The notes beneath the pieces were generated by a model. It did not search any database. It was not told the origin of the DNA and saw only the letters and a program-made list of their open reading frames with translations. The position numbers and the translations under genes are program-made. Positions 19,395 through 28,967 of a stretch of 64,000 nucleotides of DNA are shown here, piece after piece. The stretch is from contig NW_020169296.1 in NCBI RefSeq assembly GCF_000988165.1, positions 124,001 to 188,000 of the forward strand, in the 5' to 3' direction. The number at the start of each line of letters is the position of its first letter. Position 1 is the stretch's first letter. The stretch is from Vairimorpha ceranae. Taxonomy: Eukaryota > Microsporidia > Nosematidae.

Positions 19395-19745
19395 TGTTTA
19401 TATATAAACTAGCTAACGCTATCCCGTTGAAACGGGATGTAAAAAAAAATATTCTTATATTTGTTATGTAACATGTCTTTAGGCTTGTGTGCATTGTTTA
19501 AAGTGCAAAATGTCTTACATTATAAAGTAAAATTTGCAATAGTCACCGTTTTGAAATTACAAAAAATTGAAAAAAAATAAAGAGAAATACACAAAACTCC
19601 GTAATATCTGTTTTGTAACAATTCTAAAAATTCTCTAAGTTGTATTTAGTGCTTTTAAATATAAAATACAAAGAATTTTACAAATTTTTAAAAAAGAAGG
19701 GTTAAAAAATAAATAAATATTCAGATTCAAACTTTTTATATATAT
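19395..19745. repeat. Dispersed repeat family 1, copy b
   Basis: It begins just after the septin stop with GCTAACGCTATCCCGTTGAAA, continues with AAAATTTGCAATAGTCACC and ends with TACAAAGAATTTTACAAATT and AAAAGAAGGGTTAAAAAATAA. The same landmarks in the same order occur at 48.4 kb. No coding capacity. It fills most of the gap between septin 1 and BFR1. Confidence 0.6.
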
Positions 19746-19830
19746 TGATTTTATTATGTTTATATATAATATATAAATTTTATTATGTTTATATATAAAT
19801 TTCATAGAAATACATAATTAAATAAACCTT

Positions 19831-20988
19831 TTAATTACTACCGGGTTTGGTTTGCAAACGTGGTAGTTTTATTTCACTAATTGGTAATTCAGCCAATAAA
19901 GCCTTTTCTTTTGAAATCTCTTCTACTATTTTTTCTATCTCACTTTTAAGCTCTCCCTTTCTAATGACCACAGTTTCTAAAAAAATCATTTTCTTTTTGT
20001 TCAATTGAGAAATAGTTTCTGAGATTTGACCCACAGTTGACGGAATTGTAACCTTAAATTGAGACAAAGACATAACAATATCAATAGGGAATGTTATTCT
20101 TTCGTCAGATTTCCCTGTTTTCTTTTCTAAGAAAAAGATTACTGAGTCATATTTAGATGCATCACATTTATCTTTTTCATCTTCCATATTTTCTTTTCTA
20201 GTTTCCATCTCTCTAATTTTATCACAAATTTCAATTCTTCTTTTTTCATAAGCTTCTGCAATAGATTTCTTATTTAAATATTCGTCATAATCTACCTTTT
20301 TCTTAGCAATCTCCGCTTGATTTAATGCTATTTTTTTGTTAATTTCCTCTTTCTTTGCTTCTAGATCACAAATAATTTTTTCATATCCTACAATAACAGG
20401 ATTTTTTTCCGTTTTAATCCCTTTCATAGATTCTTTAACTTCATTTATATCAGCTTTCTTTTTATCCATCTTTGCATAGATTTCTGATAATTTAGCCTTC
20501 AACAATTTATATTCTTCTTGTGCTTGTCTTAGAGCTTCATGCTTCTTCCTTTCTGCTTCTAAATTAATTTTTTTTAATTTTAAATCCTTAATTTCATCTT
20601 CATAAGATTTCGATTTTTGAGCATTACATGGATATTTAAGCATATCTAAATTAATATTTTTTAATCTTTTTTCTATTGATTCAGTAGTAATAGACCCTTT
20701 TGGTTCGATTGGCGTTTTTAGAAAATCTCCGTGGGTTTCATTTAAAGAATTAATTTTATCATAACACTCTTTTTTGCTAGAGGTAAGATCGGATAAATCC
20801 TGAGTAAGTTCCTTAAGCTTTGCTATAAGTGGTGCCATAGGCGAATTGTTTGCATCATTCTTTTTTGTCGCCTCTATTTTTTTTTTATAATCACCTATTT
20901 GCCCATCCAATTTACTCAATTCTGTCTTAAGCTCGACAATTTGTACCCTAAACGGTTTTGTCCCAGGAATGCCTTTTTGTTGCTCCAT
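19831..20988 (-). CDS. BFR1: BFR1-like coiled-coil mRNP protein
   Basis: 385 aa, almost entirely charged coiled coil. The C-terminal FPIDIVMSLSQFKVTIPST followed by ISETISQLNKKK resembles the Bfr1 segment LxxTLAxLDVTVPxxxxD...VEQLKKK. Yeast Bfr1 associates with polysomes and mRNPs at the ER and affects secretion and ploidy. This copy is about 85 residues shorter than yeast. The N-terminal PGTKPFRVQIVELKTEL is also family-like. Start context GACCCCCATAAATG, 51 bp from the divergent TatD start. Confidence 0.72.
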   Translation of the reverse strand: MEQQKGIPGTKPFRVQIVELKTELSKLDGQIGDYKKKIEATKKNDANNSPMAPLIAKLKELTQDLSDLTSSKKECYDKINSLNETHGDFLKTPIEPKGSITTESIEKRLKNINLDMLKYPCNAQKSKSYEDEIKDLKLKKINLEAERKKHEALRQAQEEYKLLKAKLSEIYAKMDKKKADINEVKESMKGIKTEKNPVIVGYEKIICDLEAKKEEINKKIALNQAEIAKKKVDYDEYLNKKSIAEAYEKRRIEICDKIREMETRKENMEDEKDKCDASKYDSVIFFLEKKTGKSDERITFPIDIVMSLSQFKVTIPSTVGQISETISQLNKKKMIFLETVVIRKGELKSEIEKIVEEISKEKALLAELPISEIKLPRLQTKPGSN

Positions 20989-21039
20989 TTATGGGGGTCA
21001 AATTTTAAAATTTAAAAAAAAATATTAAATCCTTAAAAA
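20989..21039. promoter_or_regulatory. 51-bp divergent promoter, BFR1 / TatD
   Basis: Only 51 bp separate two divergent ATGs. The BFR1 side has CCCCC six bases from ATG and an AAATTTGA just beyond; the TatD side has only A/T-rich sequence, so one signal may serve both. Confidence 0.45.
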
Positions 21040-21819
21040 ATGATAGTAGATATTTCTTGTAATATTACTGATTCACAATTTAAAAATGTAGAAGATACTA
21101 TTTTAAAATGTAAAGAAGCAAAAGTCATTCCTATTTTTGTAGGCGTGGATTATACAACTAGTCTTAAATCTTGTAATTATGCAGAAAAATTCGACACGCT
21201 TTTTTATGCAGGCATTCATCCCCTTTATTCAGAAAATTCAGTTTATATTCCTGTTAACAGTGATAGGTGTATAGCCATAGGAGAATGTGGATTGGATTAT
21301 TATAGACTACAGTTTTCTTCAATCGAAACACAAAAACGTATTTTTAAAGTACAATTAGATTTAAAAGCAGAACGATACTTTTTGCACTGCAGAGACAGTC
21401 ACAGAGATTTTATGGAAATTTTATCGGATTACAATTTTAAAGGAGTAGTACATTCATTTACAGGAACAGTAGAAGAAAGTAAAGAAATAATAAAAAAAGG
21501 GCTATTCATCGGCATAAATGGTTGCTCATTAAAAAATGAAGAAGGAATAGAAGTTGTAAAAAATCTACCTCTTAATTCCATTTTAGTTGAAACAGATAGT
21601 CCTTACTGTAAAATTAGAAAAAGTTATGCTGGTTATAAATTTGTAAATAATTATCAGAAGCATAAATCTAATGAACCATATTTAATTTATGAAATAATAG
21701 AAGCTATTGCAAATATAAAAAATATACCAATTAATATTTTACTTGATACACTGTTATCCAATAATATAAATTTTTATGGAGAGAGACTGGTTGAATGTTT
21801 TGAAAAGTGGAGATTATAG
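21040..21819 (+). CDS. TatD-family metal-dependent DNase
   Basis: 259 aa. The family blocks appear in order: ISCNITDSQF at the N-terminus (the TATDN1 style, which replaces the HxH of bacterial TatD), AIGECGLDYY, FLHCRDS, GVVHSFTGT and LVETDSPYC. These provide the Glu, His and Asp metal ligands. TatD enzymes are 3'-5' exonucleases/DNases linked to DNA repair and apoptosis. Slightly short at the C-terminus. No CCC signal before the ATG. Confidence 0.92.
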   Translation: MIVDISCNITDSQFKNVEDTILKCKEAKVIPIFVGVDYTTSLKSCNYAEKFDTLFYAGIHPLYSENSVYIPVNSDRCIAIGECGLDYYRLQFSSIETQKRIFKVQLDLKAERYFLHCRDSHRDFMEILSDYNFKGVVHSFTGTVEESKEIIKKGLFIGINGCSLKNEEGIEVVKNLPLNSILVETDSPYCKIRKSYAGYKFVNNYQKHKSNEPYLIYEIIEAIANIKNIPINILLDTLLSNNINFYGERLVECFEKWRL

Positions 21820-21840
21820 AAAATAATAATAAAACGAAAA

Positions 21841-21915
21841 CTATAAAACTAGTTATCGAATGAAAGCTATAAAATAGCTATTGAGTAAAAGCTATAAAAT
21901 AGCTATTGAATGAAA
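21841..21915. repeat. Three tandem copies of a 25-bp unit
   Basis: The unit CTATAAAATAGCTATTGAAT plus GAAAG occurs three times, the first copy 26 bp and slightly different. It lies directly behind the TatD stop; the CTATAAAATAG core is itself palindromic. Confidence 0.7.
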
Positions 21916-22025
21916 ATATCATTATAAAAATAATCTTATTAAAAAATTGTATAAATGTTTATAAATAACCAATAAAAATAAATAAAAAAATTGTTTTGAA
22001 GGGTAGAAGAAAACATAACTGTAAG

Positions 22026-22217
22026 ATGGAATTAGTAGACGAAGCTTCATCAGATTTACGAAATGAAAAATATGCAGGAGTGGCATATCCAATACCGCCA
22101 AAGCCAGCAGAACTGAAAAAGAATGATAATTTAGATCTAAAAGAAAACATTGAGAAAAAACGTATGTTTGGTAGAAACATTACCATGAACTTTTTTAGTA
22201 GAAAAAATAAAAAATAA
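22026..22217 (+). CDS. Possible short basic protein
   Basis: 63 codons from the ATG at 22026, unrecognised. It has a proline-rich centre (AYPIPPKPAELKK) and a basic end (FFSRKNKK). Base composition is less AT-rich than the flanks, which favours coding. The opposite strand is also open over the same stretch, and there is no CCC start, so it may be spurious. Confidence 0.35.
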   Translation: MELVDEASSDLRNEKYAGVAYPIPPKPAELKKNDNLDLKENIEKKRMFGRNITMNFFSRKNKK

Positions 22218-22239
22218 ATATTTTACTTTAAAAAATTAT

Positions 22240-22390
22240 AACAAGAGGAGAAAGCCGAAGCTTGATCTCCCAAATAAAAAATTTTGTGAATGGCAGTGCC
22301 AAAAAATATTCATACACTAGATTATAGATGACTAGTAAGAATATCTTTAAAATAAACGCCTGTTTACTTTTCCACTTGGTAAGTGGGGCT
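22240..22390 (-). ncRNA. Candidate structured RNA, snRNA-like
   Basis: A locally GC-richer stretch with four short hairpins. Read on the minus strand: CCACTT/AAGTGG (22372-22386, containing ACUUACC), ACTAG/CTAGT (22316-22336), TGGC/GCCA (22291-22301), then AAAAUUUUUUAUUUGG and a final stem GGAGA-UC-AAGC with a cUUCGg tetraloop (22247-22270). U1 snRNA has ACUUACC near its 5' end, a U-rich Sm site and a last stem-loop capped by UUCG. The U1-70K and U1A loop sequences are not evident, so this is only a candidate. Confidence 0.3.
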
Positions 22391-22627
22391 AATTATTTCC
22401 AAAAATATGTACGAAATTAAATAAATTTAATAAAACAAACAAATTTATTTTTATAAATAATTTTCAGATGCATAAATTAAGAATTTTATATTTGATATTC
22501 AAGAGAGCATAGTTATGTCTAAAAGAATAGTTTAAATTTAATACATCGTACAATATTTATTTATTAATTACAAAGGAGTGTCTCCTTTTATTTAATTTTA
22601 TAAACCCTTTCTAAAAAAAATTAAACA

Positions 22628-24166
22628 ATGAGCGCTAGCAAATTTAACAAAACTCCTAACTTTGTAAAAGTAAACTCAAAAATGATTAACAAACTTGGAC
22701 TTAAAGAACAAAGGCCATGTTCTGCACCTCCTGTCGATAAGTTGTTTGCTTCGGATGAAGTTGAACTTGTTGACATTCAATATTCATCTTATTACAGTCG
22801 AAATAGCAAAGATGATGTACGCATTCCTCCACCAGATATACATATTAATGGGAAAATATGGCTTAGTGAATACGATGACATTATTAATAGAGCATTTAGT
22901 TCTGAAATTTATTCTTACAAATCAAGAAAGGATAGTTTACTTGAAAAAATTGATGGTGATAATCCTGAATCTGTAAGTAAAGAATTTAAAGGAACATCTA
23001 GAACAACTACTCCTATTGGTGATGTTAGTATATTAGATCCAAATACATTCAATTCACTTTTAAATATAAATTCATCACAAAAAAATGTTATAAAAAATCA
23101 ATCATTTAAGCAGGTTTTTGATACAAATGACAATTTATTTCTGAGTGATATTTTCATGTTTTACAGTGACCAACAGAAGGCTGATATTACGCTTTTAAAA
23201 TCTTTTACTTCTACAACATCATCTCTTAAAGAATTTTGTGTGTTTATGAGTAAAGACCAAGAAGGTTCAAGATTGATTCAAAACAGAATTGATATTTCTA
23301 CAGAAAATGAGATCGCTTGGTTTTTTTCACAAATAGAAGATTCTATTTACGATCTTTCATCAAATTTATTTGGCAATTACGTGATACAAAAGATTTTGCC
23401 GCTTTTAAATGAATCACAAAAATTTACAGTGTTTACAGAATTTAAAAGTCGTATTTACGATTTGTCTTTGCACCCTTACGGCTGTCGTGTTATTCAAAAA
23501 TTAATGGACTGTTTTGAGTGTATCGATTTTATTATTGAAGAAATTAAGCAAGATATTTTTTGTCTAATTGAAGATCAAAATGGAAATCATGTTATTCAAA
23601 AATATATTGAGAAATCACCAGACAAAAATTTAATTATTGATGTATTTAAAAAAGATCCTATTTTTTTAAGTACTCATAGGTATGGATGTCGAGTTATCCA
23701 AAGATTGCTCGAGTTTTGTGTTGAAGCAGATGTAAAAAAGATTTTACAAATTTTAATAAGTAATTTAGAAAGTCTTGTTAATGATCAATATGGAAATTAT
23801 GTTATACAACATATGCTTACAATTAGTGATGATTCTGAAAGGAATGCAGTTATATCACAAATTATTAATAATTGTTATAATTTGAGTAAATTTAAATTTT
23901 CTTCAAATGTGATTGAACAATGTATTGTTATTTCAGATCATGAACAGAAAAACAGGTTTTTAAATAAATTTTTAGAAGTTTCGGGTGGTAAGCCTAGAAT
24001 ATTTAATATGTGTACTGATATGTATGGAAATTATGTAGTGCAGAAATTTTATGACACAGTAGACAATGCATCTAAAGAGAAGATAAGAAAATCACTTAAG
24101 CCATTCTTAAAAGATTTAAAAAGGATTAATTTTGCTAGACATATTTTATATAAAATTAACACATAA
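22628..24166 (+). CDS. Pumilio/PUF RNA-binding protein
   Basis: 512 aa. Residues about 200-505 carry eight PUF repeats with recognisable cores: SRLIQNRI, GNYVIQKIL, GCRVIQKLM, GNHVIQKYI, GCRVIQRLL, GNYVIQHML, SSNVIEQCI and GNYVVQKFY. The N/Q, R/Q and S/E side chains suggest base recognition like yeast Puf3-type proteins binding UGUA elements. It represses or localises mRNAs in the cytoplasm. The 200-residue N-terminus is low in conserved features. A weak CCC (AAACCCTTTCT) lies about 25 bases before the ATG. Confidence 0.95.
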   Translation: MSASKFNKTPNFVKVNSKMINKLGLKEQRPCSAPPVDKLFASDEVELVDIQYSSYYSRNSKDDVRIPPPDIHINGKIWLSEYDDIINRAFSSEIYSYKSRKDSLLEKIDGDNPESVSKEFKGTSRTTTPIGDVSILDPNTFNSLLNINSSQKNVIKNQSFKQVFDTNDNLFLSDIFMFYSDQQKADITLLKSFTSTTSSLKEFCVFMSKDQEGSRLIQNRIDISTENEIAWFFSQIEDSIYDLSSNLFGNYVIQKILPLLNESQKFTVFTEFKSRIYDLSLHPYGCRVIQKLMDCFECIDFIIEEIKQDIFCLIEDQNGNHVIQKYIEKSPDKNLIIDVFKKDPIFLSTHRYGCRVIQRLLEFCVEADVKKILQILISNLESLVNDQYGNYVIQHMLTISDDSERNAVISQIINNCYNLSKFKFSSNVIEQCIVISDHEQKNRFLNKFLEVSGGKPRIFNMCTDMYGNYVVQKFYDTVDNASKEKIRKSLKPFLKDLKRINFARHILYKINT

Positions 24167-24880
24167 TGTGCATATTAAAATATTTTATATAAATTAATTT
24201 TATTATTTTTATGTTACTTTCTGTATGTTAAGCAGAAGATACAGGGCAAAAATTGAAATGTATTTAATAATCGAAAGGTTTAAAATATTATTAAATGTAT
24301 TTATTGTTGCGTGCCCAATCCACAGCCGTGAAAAGTGTTTTTTTTACAAATTTTACTATTTTTATGTTTTTAACTTCACAAATTTATGTTTTACAATTCA
24401 TGTTAAAATTTTCTAATCACAGATTTGAATCTGTAATATTTTTGTAATGTAATAAAGCAATGGTCATCGTAGAACTTGCTATGAATATTTAAATATAGCT
24501 TATTAAGGCTATTATATGAGTAAAGGGATGTTGAATAAAGATATGTTGTAAAAGATGCTAATTTTGCAATATATTAAAAATTTAAAATTTGATCCATTCT
24601 ATTAACTCATAATTTAGAAAAATTTTAGCTGATCGTATGAAACGAACTTAAATAGTATCTATGGCCAACGTAATAAAAAATAATATAAATGCTGTTTTTT
24701 TTTAAAGATTAAAATAATTTTTAATATCTTTAAAAAATTATTTAGTTTTATTTAAATACAAAATTTATATTAAAAAATTTTGCTATACAAATATTTTTAT
24801 CTTTAGATACAACAATACATATATAAAATATTTTAAATCTTCTTATCCAATCTAATTATTTGTGTGTCTTGTAAATTAGA
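24167..24880. other. Intergenic, nothing firmly recognised
   Basis: About 700 bp. A 63-codon frame (24225-24416) lacks a start signal. A GC-richer patch near 24307-24335 (TGCGTGCCCAATCCACAGCC) ahead of a T8 run could be a Pol III product but shows no fold I trust. Confidence 0.35.
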
Positions 24881-24976
24881 ATGCAAAAACAGCACATTTT
24901 TGATCAAAAAGGTTTTGCCGGAATTCGAACATCGCTTCGATTTGTCACAGAACACAGTCGGGTCTCGCAACACTTG

Positions 24977-25192
24977 CTAACCAACAAGTTTAAAATACAA
25001 TCGTTTACCAATAAGTTTAAAATGTATTTGTTAACCAACAAGTTTAAAATGTATTTGTTAACCAACAAGTTAAAAATATATTTATTAACCAACAAGTTTA
25101 AAATGTATTTGTTAACCAACAAGTTAAAAATATATTTATTAACCAACAAGTTAAAAATATATTTGTTAATCAACAACTTTAAAATGTTGTAT
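24977..25192. repeat. 27-bp minisatellite, eight units
   Basis: Eight consecutive 27-bp units of the form TTAACCAACAAGTTTAAAAT plus GTATTTG, alternating with TTAAAAATATATTTA variants. As 27 is a multiple of three, both strands stay open and give 9-residue protein repeats (LLTNKFKMY). The array is fused to a GC-richer 70-bp block at 24910-24980 with tRNA-like words (GTTCGAATTCCGG on the minus strand). I do not treat the 24881-25207 frame as a gene. Confidence 0.85.
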
Positions 25193-25220
25193 CAAAAAGT
25201 AAAATAATTAAATAAATTTA

Positions 25221-26459
25221 TTAATTAAAAAGTTGAGGATCATTATTCCACAAATCTCTTACTATTGTACTAAGTATGTATATAATTATTAAGCACGTAA
25301 CCCAATATATCATGTTAGGTATAATACATGTTATTCCTTTTCCTTTACGCATTGATATGTAGTACAAGAATGGATATATTAAACTAACAGAAGTAGAGAA
25401 AAGAGCACCATTAACTCTTTTAATAAGTTTAATTCGTAGATTTTCAATTAATACAAATCCTAAACAAACAGTACAAAGAATAACTGTTACAAAGGTTCTA
25501 TTTCTAGTATTTTTACAATCTTTAAAAATAAACTGCATAAACATGTCAGTCACAGGAACCATTTGTAGTGGAAATCCAGATCCTAGTACAAACATCATGC
25601 TGTATATAGCTAACTTAGAAATAAGATTGAATCTGTCTATTGTATAATTTCTCATATAAACATTAATTAGTGAATTATGTGTATAGAATTCTTTAACTAT
25701 ATGACTGTTTATCTTAGATCCAAAGACTTTATATCCACAATGTCCTACTATACCATAAATAAAAAGTCCACCTAATGATGTCATAGCAGATAAAAATATA
25801 ATATTTTTCCATGTTTTATTTCGCAACTGTTGCACTATTTTTACCATAGAAGGCTGACAGACCATAGTCGGCATAAAAAAAGGAATTCCATATTTAAAAT
25901 CATAATTGTAAGGCTGTGGATTAGAATTATATATCTGTGATCCAAATGCATAAGAATAAAATACAATTAATAAGGCTAGAAAAGATACAGATGCTGTAGA
26001 AATCCAAGATTGTTTTTTCAAATTTACAATTTCTTTTTTCAGACAGAAATATAAAAGTAATGGAAACAGCATAAATGCTACAAGTTTTCTAAAATATTGC
26101 CATTTAAAGAAAGGAAAGGCCTCAACAATAATATCAGTAAGAAATCTGTAAAATGAAATATTAGAAAAGAAACAATTAAAGAAAATAGAAATATTAACAC
26201 AATAGTGTACATATTTTGATACCCTTTTACCGATGGATGTGTAAGTAAGCGTATTATTCGCATCTGCCGTATTTTTAACTACATAAGAAATACACAACAA
26301 AGAGACAAATGTACAAAAAGACACCCATGAAAGAATCAACCAGCTTGTTATGTATCCCACAGAATTAAATGCATAAGGCATAAATGTAATTCCTGTGCCC
26401 ATCATTGTAGAAAGTAAAAGTGTGATAGCAGTTAAATTATCAATATTTTCAGATTTCAT
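25221..26459 (-). CDS. Amino acid transporter, AAAP/SLC38 family
   Basis: 412 aa with about 11 hydrophobic helices. The first helix with LLSTMMGTGITFMPYAFNSV is the AAAP signature (GxGxLxxPxAF). A later GIPFFMPTMVCQPSMVKI and FIYGIVGHCGYKVFGSKI fit the family's helices 6-7. These are proton- or sodium-coupled amino acid permeases; Microsporidia rely on imported amino acids. Start context TTTTTAACCCTTAAATG. Confidence 0.87.
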   Translation of the reverse strand: MKSENIDNLTAITLLLSTMMGTGITFMPYAFNSVGYITSWLILSWVSFCTFVSLLCISYVVKNTADANNTLTYTSIGKRVSKYVHYCVNISIFFNCFFSNISFYRFLTDIIVEAFPFFKWQYFRKLVAFMLFPLLLYFCLKKEIVNLKKQSWISTASVSFLALLIVFYSYAFGSQIYNSNPQPYNYDFKYGIPFFMPTMVCQPSMVKIVQQLRNKTWKNIIFLSAMTSLGGLFIYGIVGHCGYKVFGSKINSHIVKEFYTHNSLINVYMRNYTIDRFNLISKLAIYSMMFVLGSGFPLQMVPVTDMFMQFIFKDCKNTRNRTFVTVILCTVCLGFVLIENLRIKLIKRVNGALFSTSVSLIYPFLYYISMRKGKGITCIIPNMIYWVTCLIIIYILSTIVRDLWNNDPQLFN

Positions 26460-26579
26460 TTAAGGGTTAAAAATATATTATTTTTAATATAATTTTTTGT
26501 CGTTTATACAAAAAAAAATATTGAGTGGTGAAAATACAAAAACAAAATATTTTAAATTAAAAAAAAAGAAAGTAAATTT

Positions 26580-26730
26580 TATTTCATTTTTTTTCTGATT
26601 AAATAAAATTAAACAGTATTTTTTCTAATTAAATTAAGTATTATTTTTTTTAATTTAATAAAATATCATTTTTTTAATTTAATGAAATAAAATATTGTTT
26701 TTTTCTAATTTTATATAATATTTTTTTTTA
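26580..26730. repeat. Degenerate AT-rich tandem repeat
   Basis: About four diverged copies of a 35-40 bp unit combining a T-run (TTTTTTCTAATT) with AAATAAAATTAA. It lies in the 574-bp gap upstream of the AAAP gene; nothing else is seen there. Confidence 0.5.
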
Positions 26731-27033
26731 TAAATGTCAAAAGTTAATAATTTATATAGGGCATCTTATAATTCAAAATATTTACTTAGACTTAAACGTA
26801 CACAAACTTAATGTTAAGATATAAATATTATAAAAAATCAGTTTAATCCTTTTTAATAAATAATTAATGTTTTTCGTAAAAATTTCTATTTTTCGAAATG
26901 TCATAAATAAATTTTTTATCTTCTAGAAAGAATGCAAAAATATAAATAAGATAACTATTTAATAAAAATAAGAATTTACCAAAAAATAATATGTTTTAAA
27001 AATAGGATATGTACAAACACTTAAATATTTATT

Positions 27034-28701
27034 TTAATTGCCTAAAAAGGGACCAGCTGTCGATATAATATTCCTGTAACCAAACTTAACACAAAATAAT
27101 GGCGTGTTTTTCGTATAATAAGTTCCTAAACAATTACCTTTAGGATCTGTCTTATCCCATAATTTTACACAATTATCCGCACCAGATGATGCGATAATAG
27201 TGCCATACCAACTGAAAGATACAGAAAAAACAGCAGAATCATGTCCTGGAAATTTTATTAAACTTTTTCCGTTTTGAATATCCCACAGAATTAAATGTTT
27301 ATCTTTACTCCCGGAAACCAATAATTTACCACAATGTGAAATATCAAAGCATGTAACTGTGTCTGTGTGACCATGAAAAGTCCTAACGAGTTGCGCATTA
27401 CTGATATCGTGCATTCTAATTTTATGATCAGCTGATCCAGTAAAAAGATATTTAGAATTAGGATGAAATTTTACAGCTGTAACGTCACTCAATGCAGTAA
27501 CGATTAATCTTTCAGGTTTGTCACCAGTAACAGACCAAATAACAGCTTGTCGGTCGGCAGAACCGCTTGCAAAGTAAAAATCGTTAGATGCAATATCTAT
27601 CGACCAAATAGGAAAAACGTGCGATTTGTAAACACCGACAGGGGCTAGTAAATCTAGACTCCACAAACGTATCGTACAGTCTTGTGAGCATGACAGTAAA
27701 AATTTGTTAGAAGAAAAAAATTTTACACCGTAAACAGGACCAGCATGTCCTACAAGTCTATAAAAAAATCCTACATCTTCAAACTTTTCTTCAATAGACA
27801 TTTTAATATCTGATTTTGCTAAATCGCTTGATGATTTAAGTTTTCTCAAGGGTTCTTTTGTTAATGAAAATAAATCGATATAACTATCCTTAAATCCACA
27901 AGCCAACAATTTAGAATTATTTGAAATTTCTACAGCAGTCAGCCCTTCATATGTATTATGGATAGTATAACAACAAATGCTTGGTAGATTATTTTTATTA
28001 ACTGATACTCTTTTACATAAATCTTTTAATTTTTCAATTTCCGCATTTATCTGTGACGCATTCGGTCTATTAAATGTGTCTGCCTCTTTTAGCTCTCTTT
28101 GTTTTTTTAATTGTATTGCATAAGCTTCTAAATGGTCATATTTATATTGCTCATCGACCAAGATAGCTTCTTCACATTCCTTAGACACCAAAAATGTTGT
28201 TAGATCTATTTCCGCATCTCCCGGTGAGACATCTATGCCTTGTGGAATGTCATCATTTTTAACCCCAGAATAAATTCTAATATTTAAGTATTGATTTAGA
28301 ACCTTAAGAATATACGTAAAATTATTTTCTTCTAAAAAATTAAGAAGTAGATCAAAAGCATATCTACCCATTGGTAGATAATATTTAGATGTTCTAAAAG
28401 TATATGCTAAATTATTTTCATGAATATGTTGTGGAGTATAAATACTTTCAAAATACTTTAATTCTTGTTTTTTACTTTCATGATCTTTACAATATTTTAT
28501 AAAAAATGACTTAGCCTCTTCTGGTTTATTTTGCTGTATTAAGTCAAAATAAATATGAACAAATAATGGATATAATAATGGAAGTAAATCATTTTTAAAT
28601 AGGTCTAGAGAGTCTTCTATCCAATATTTAAGTTTTAAATAAGAAGATTCTAGGATATCTAAACTTGAAGGTTTAGATAAATTCAAATTTTTTTCTTCCA
28701 T
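27034..28701 (-). CDS. TAF5: TFIID subunit TAF5
   Basis: 555 aa. Residues 10-150 are the TAF5 NTD2 domain (LKYWIEDSLDLFKNDLLPLLYPLFVHIY, then AKSFFIKYCKDH and FRTSKYYLPM). Residues about 235-550 contain six to seven WD40 repeats, for example LVGHAGPVYGVKF, CSQDCTIRLW, FHGHTDTVTCFDIS and GSKDKHLILWD. It scaffolds TFIID at core promoters (and SAGA in fungi). The LisH region of larger TAF5s is absent. Start at 28701 preceded by TTATCCCTTC; the upstream extension is hydrophobic and unsupported. Confidence 0.93.
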   Translation of the reverse strand: MEEKNLNLSKPSSLDILESSYLKLKYWIEDSLDLFKNDLLPLLYPLFVHIYFDLIQQNKPEEAKSFFIKYCKDHESKKQELKYFESIYTPQHIHENNLAYTFRTSKYYLPMGRYAFDLLLNFLEENNFTYILKVLNQYLNIRIYSGVKNDDIPQGIDVSPGDAEIDLTTFLVSKECEEAILVDEQYKYDHLEAYAIQLKKQRELKEADTFNRPNASQINAEIEKLKDLCKRVSVNKNNLPSICCYTIHNTYEGLTAVEISNNSKLLACGFKDSYIDLFSLTKEPLRKLKSSSDLAKSDIKMSIEEKFEDVGFFYRLVGHAGPVYGVKFFSSNKFLLSCSQDCTIRLWSLDLLAPVGVYKSHVFPIWSIDIASNDFYFASGSADRQAVIWSVTGDKPERLIVTALSDVTAVKFHPNSKYLFTGSADHKIRMHDISNAQLVRTFHGHTDTVTCFDISHCGKLLVSGSKDKHLILWDIQNGKSLIKFPGHDSAVFSVSFSWYGTIIASSGADNCVKLWDKTDPKGNCLGTYYTKNTPLFCVKFGYRNIISTAGPFLGN

Positions 28702-28749
28702 GAAGGGATAAAAAAATAAAGATGCATAAAAGATAATAGTAAGCATGTG

Positions 28750-28920
28750 ATAATATTCAGTAAAAAATGTATAAAAAATGTGTATAAGAGATGTGTATAA
28801 AATATTTTATAAAAAATGGATGTAAAATGTTTTTTAAAAATGGATATAAAATATTTTAAAAAAAATGTATACAAAATATTTTAAAAAATGCTAATAATAT
28901 TTTAAAAAAAATATATTATA
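28750..28920. repeat. Degenerate 27-30 bp tandem repeat
   Basis: Several diverged units like AAAAATGGATRTAAAATRTT followed by an A/T run lie immediately upstream of TAF5, ending near the RPB7 stop. Confidence 0.55.
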
Positions 28921-28967
28921 AATACTAACCTTAACTTATTTATAAATATTTATTTGTAACATTACAT

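Noticed and set aside
24225..24416. 63-codon plus-strand frame after the PUF gene
   Set aside because: No CCC/GGG start, composition like intergenic DNA and no recognisable motif.
24904..24980. A true tRNA gene on the minus strand
   Set aside because: Box-like words are present, but acceptor, D and T stems do not pair properly, so no functional cloverleaf forms.
24977..25192. CRISPR array
   Set aside because: The units are contiguous 27-bp repeats without unique spacers, in a eukaryotic genome.
24881..25207. Repeat proteins on both strands (LLTNKFKMY and LLVNKYIFN)
   Set aside because: They arise because the 27-bp satellite is a multiple of three and free of stops; neither strand has a start signal.
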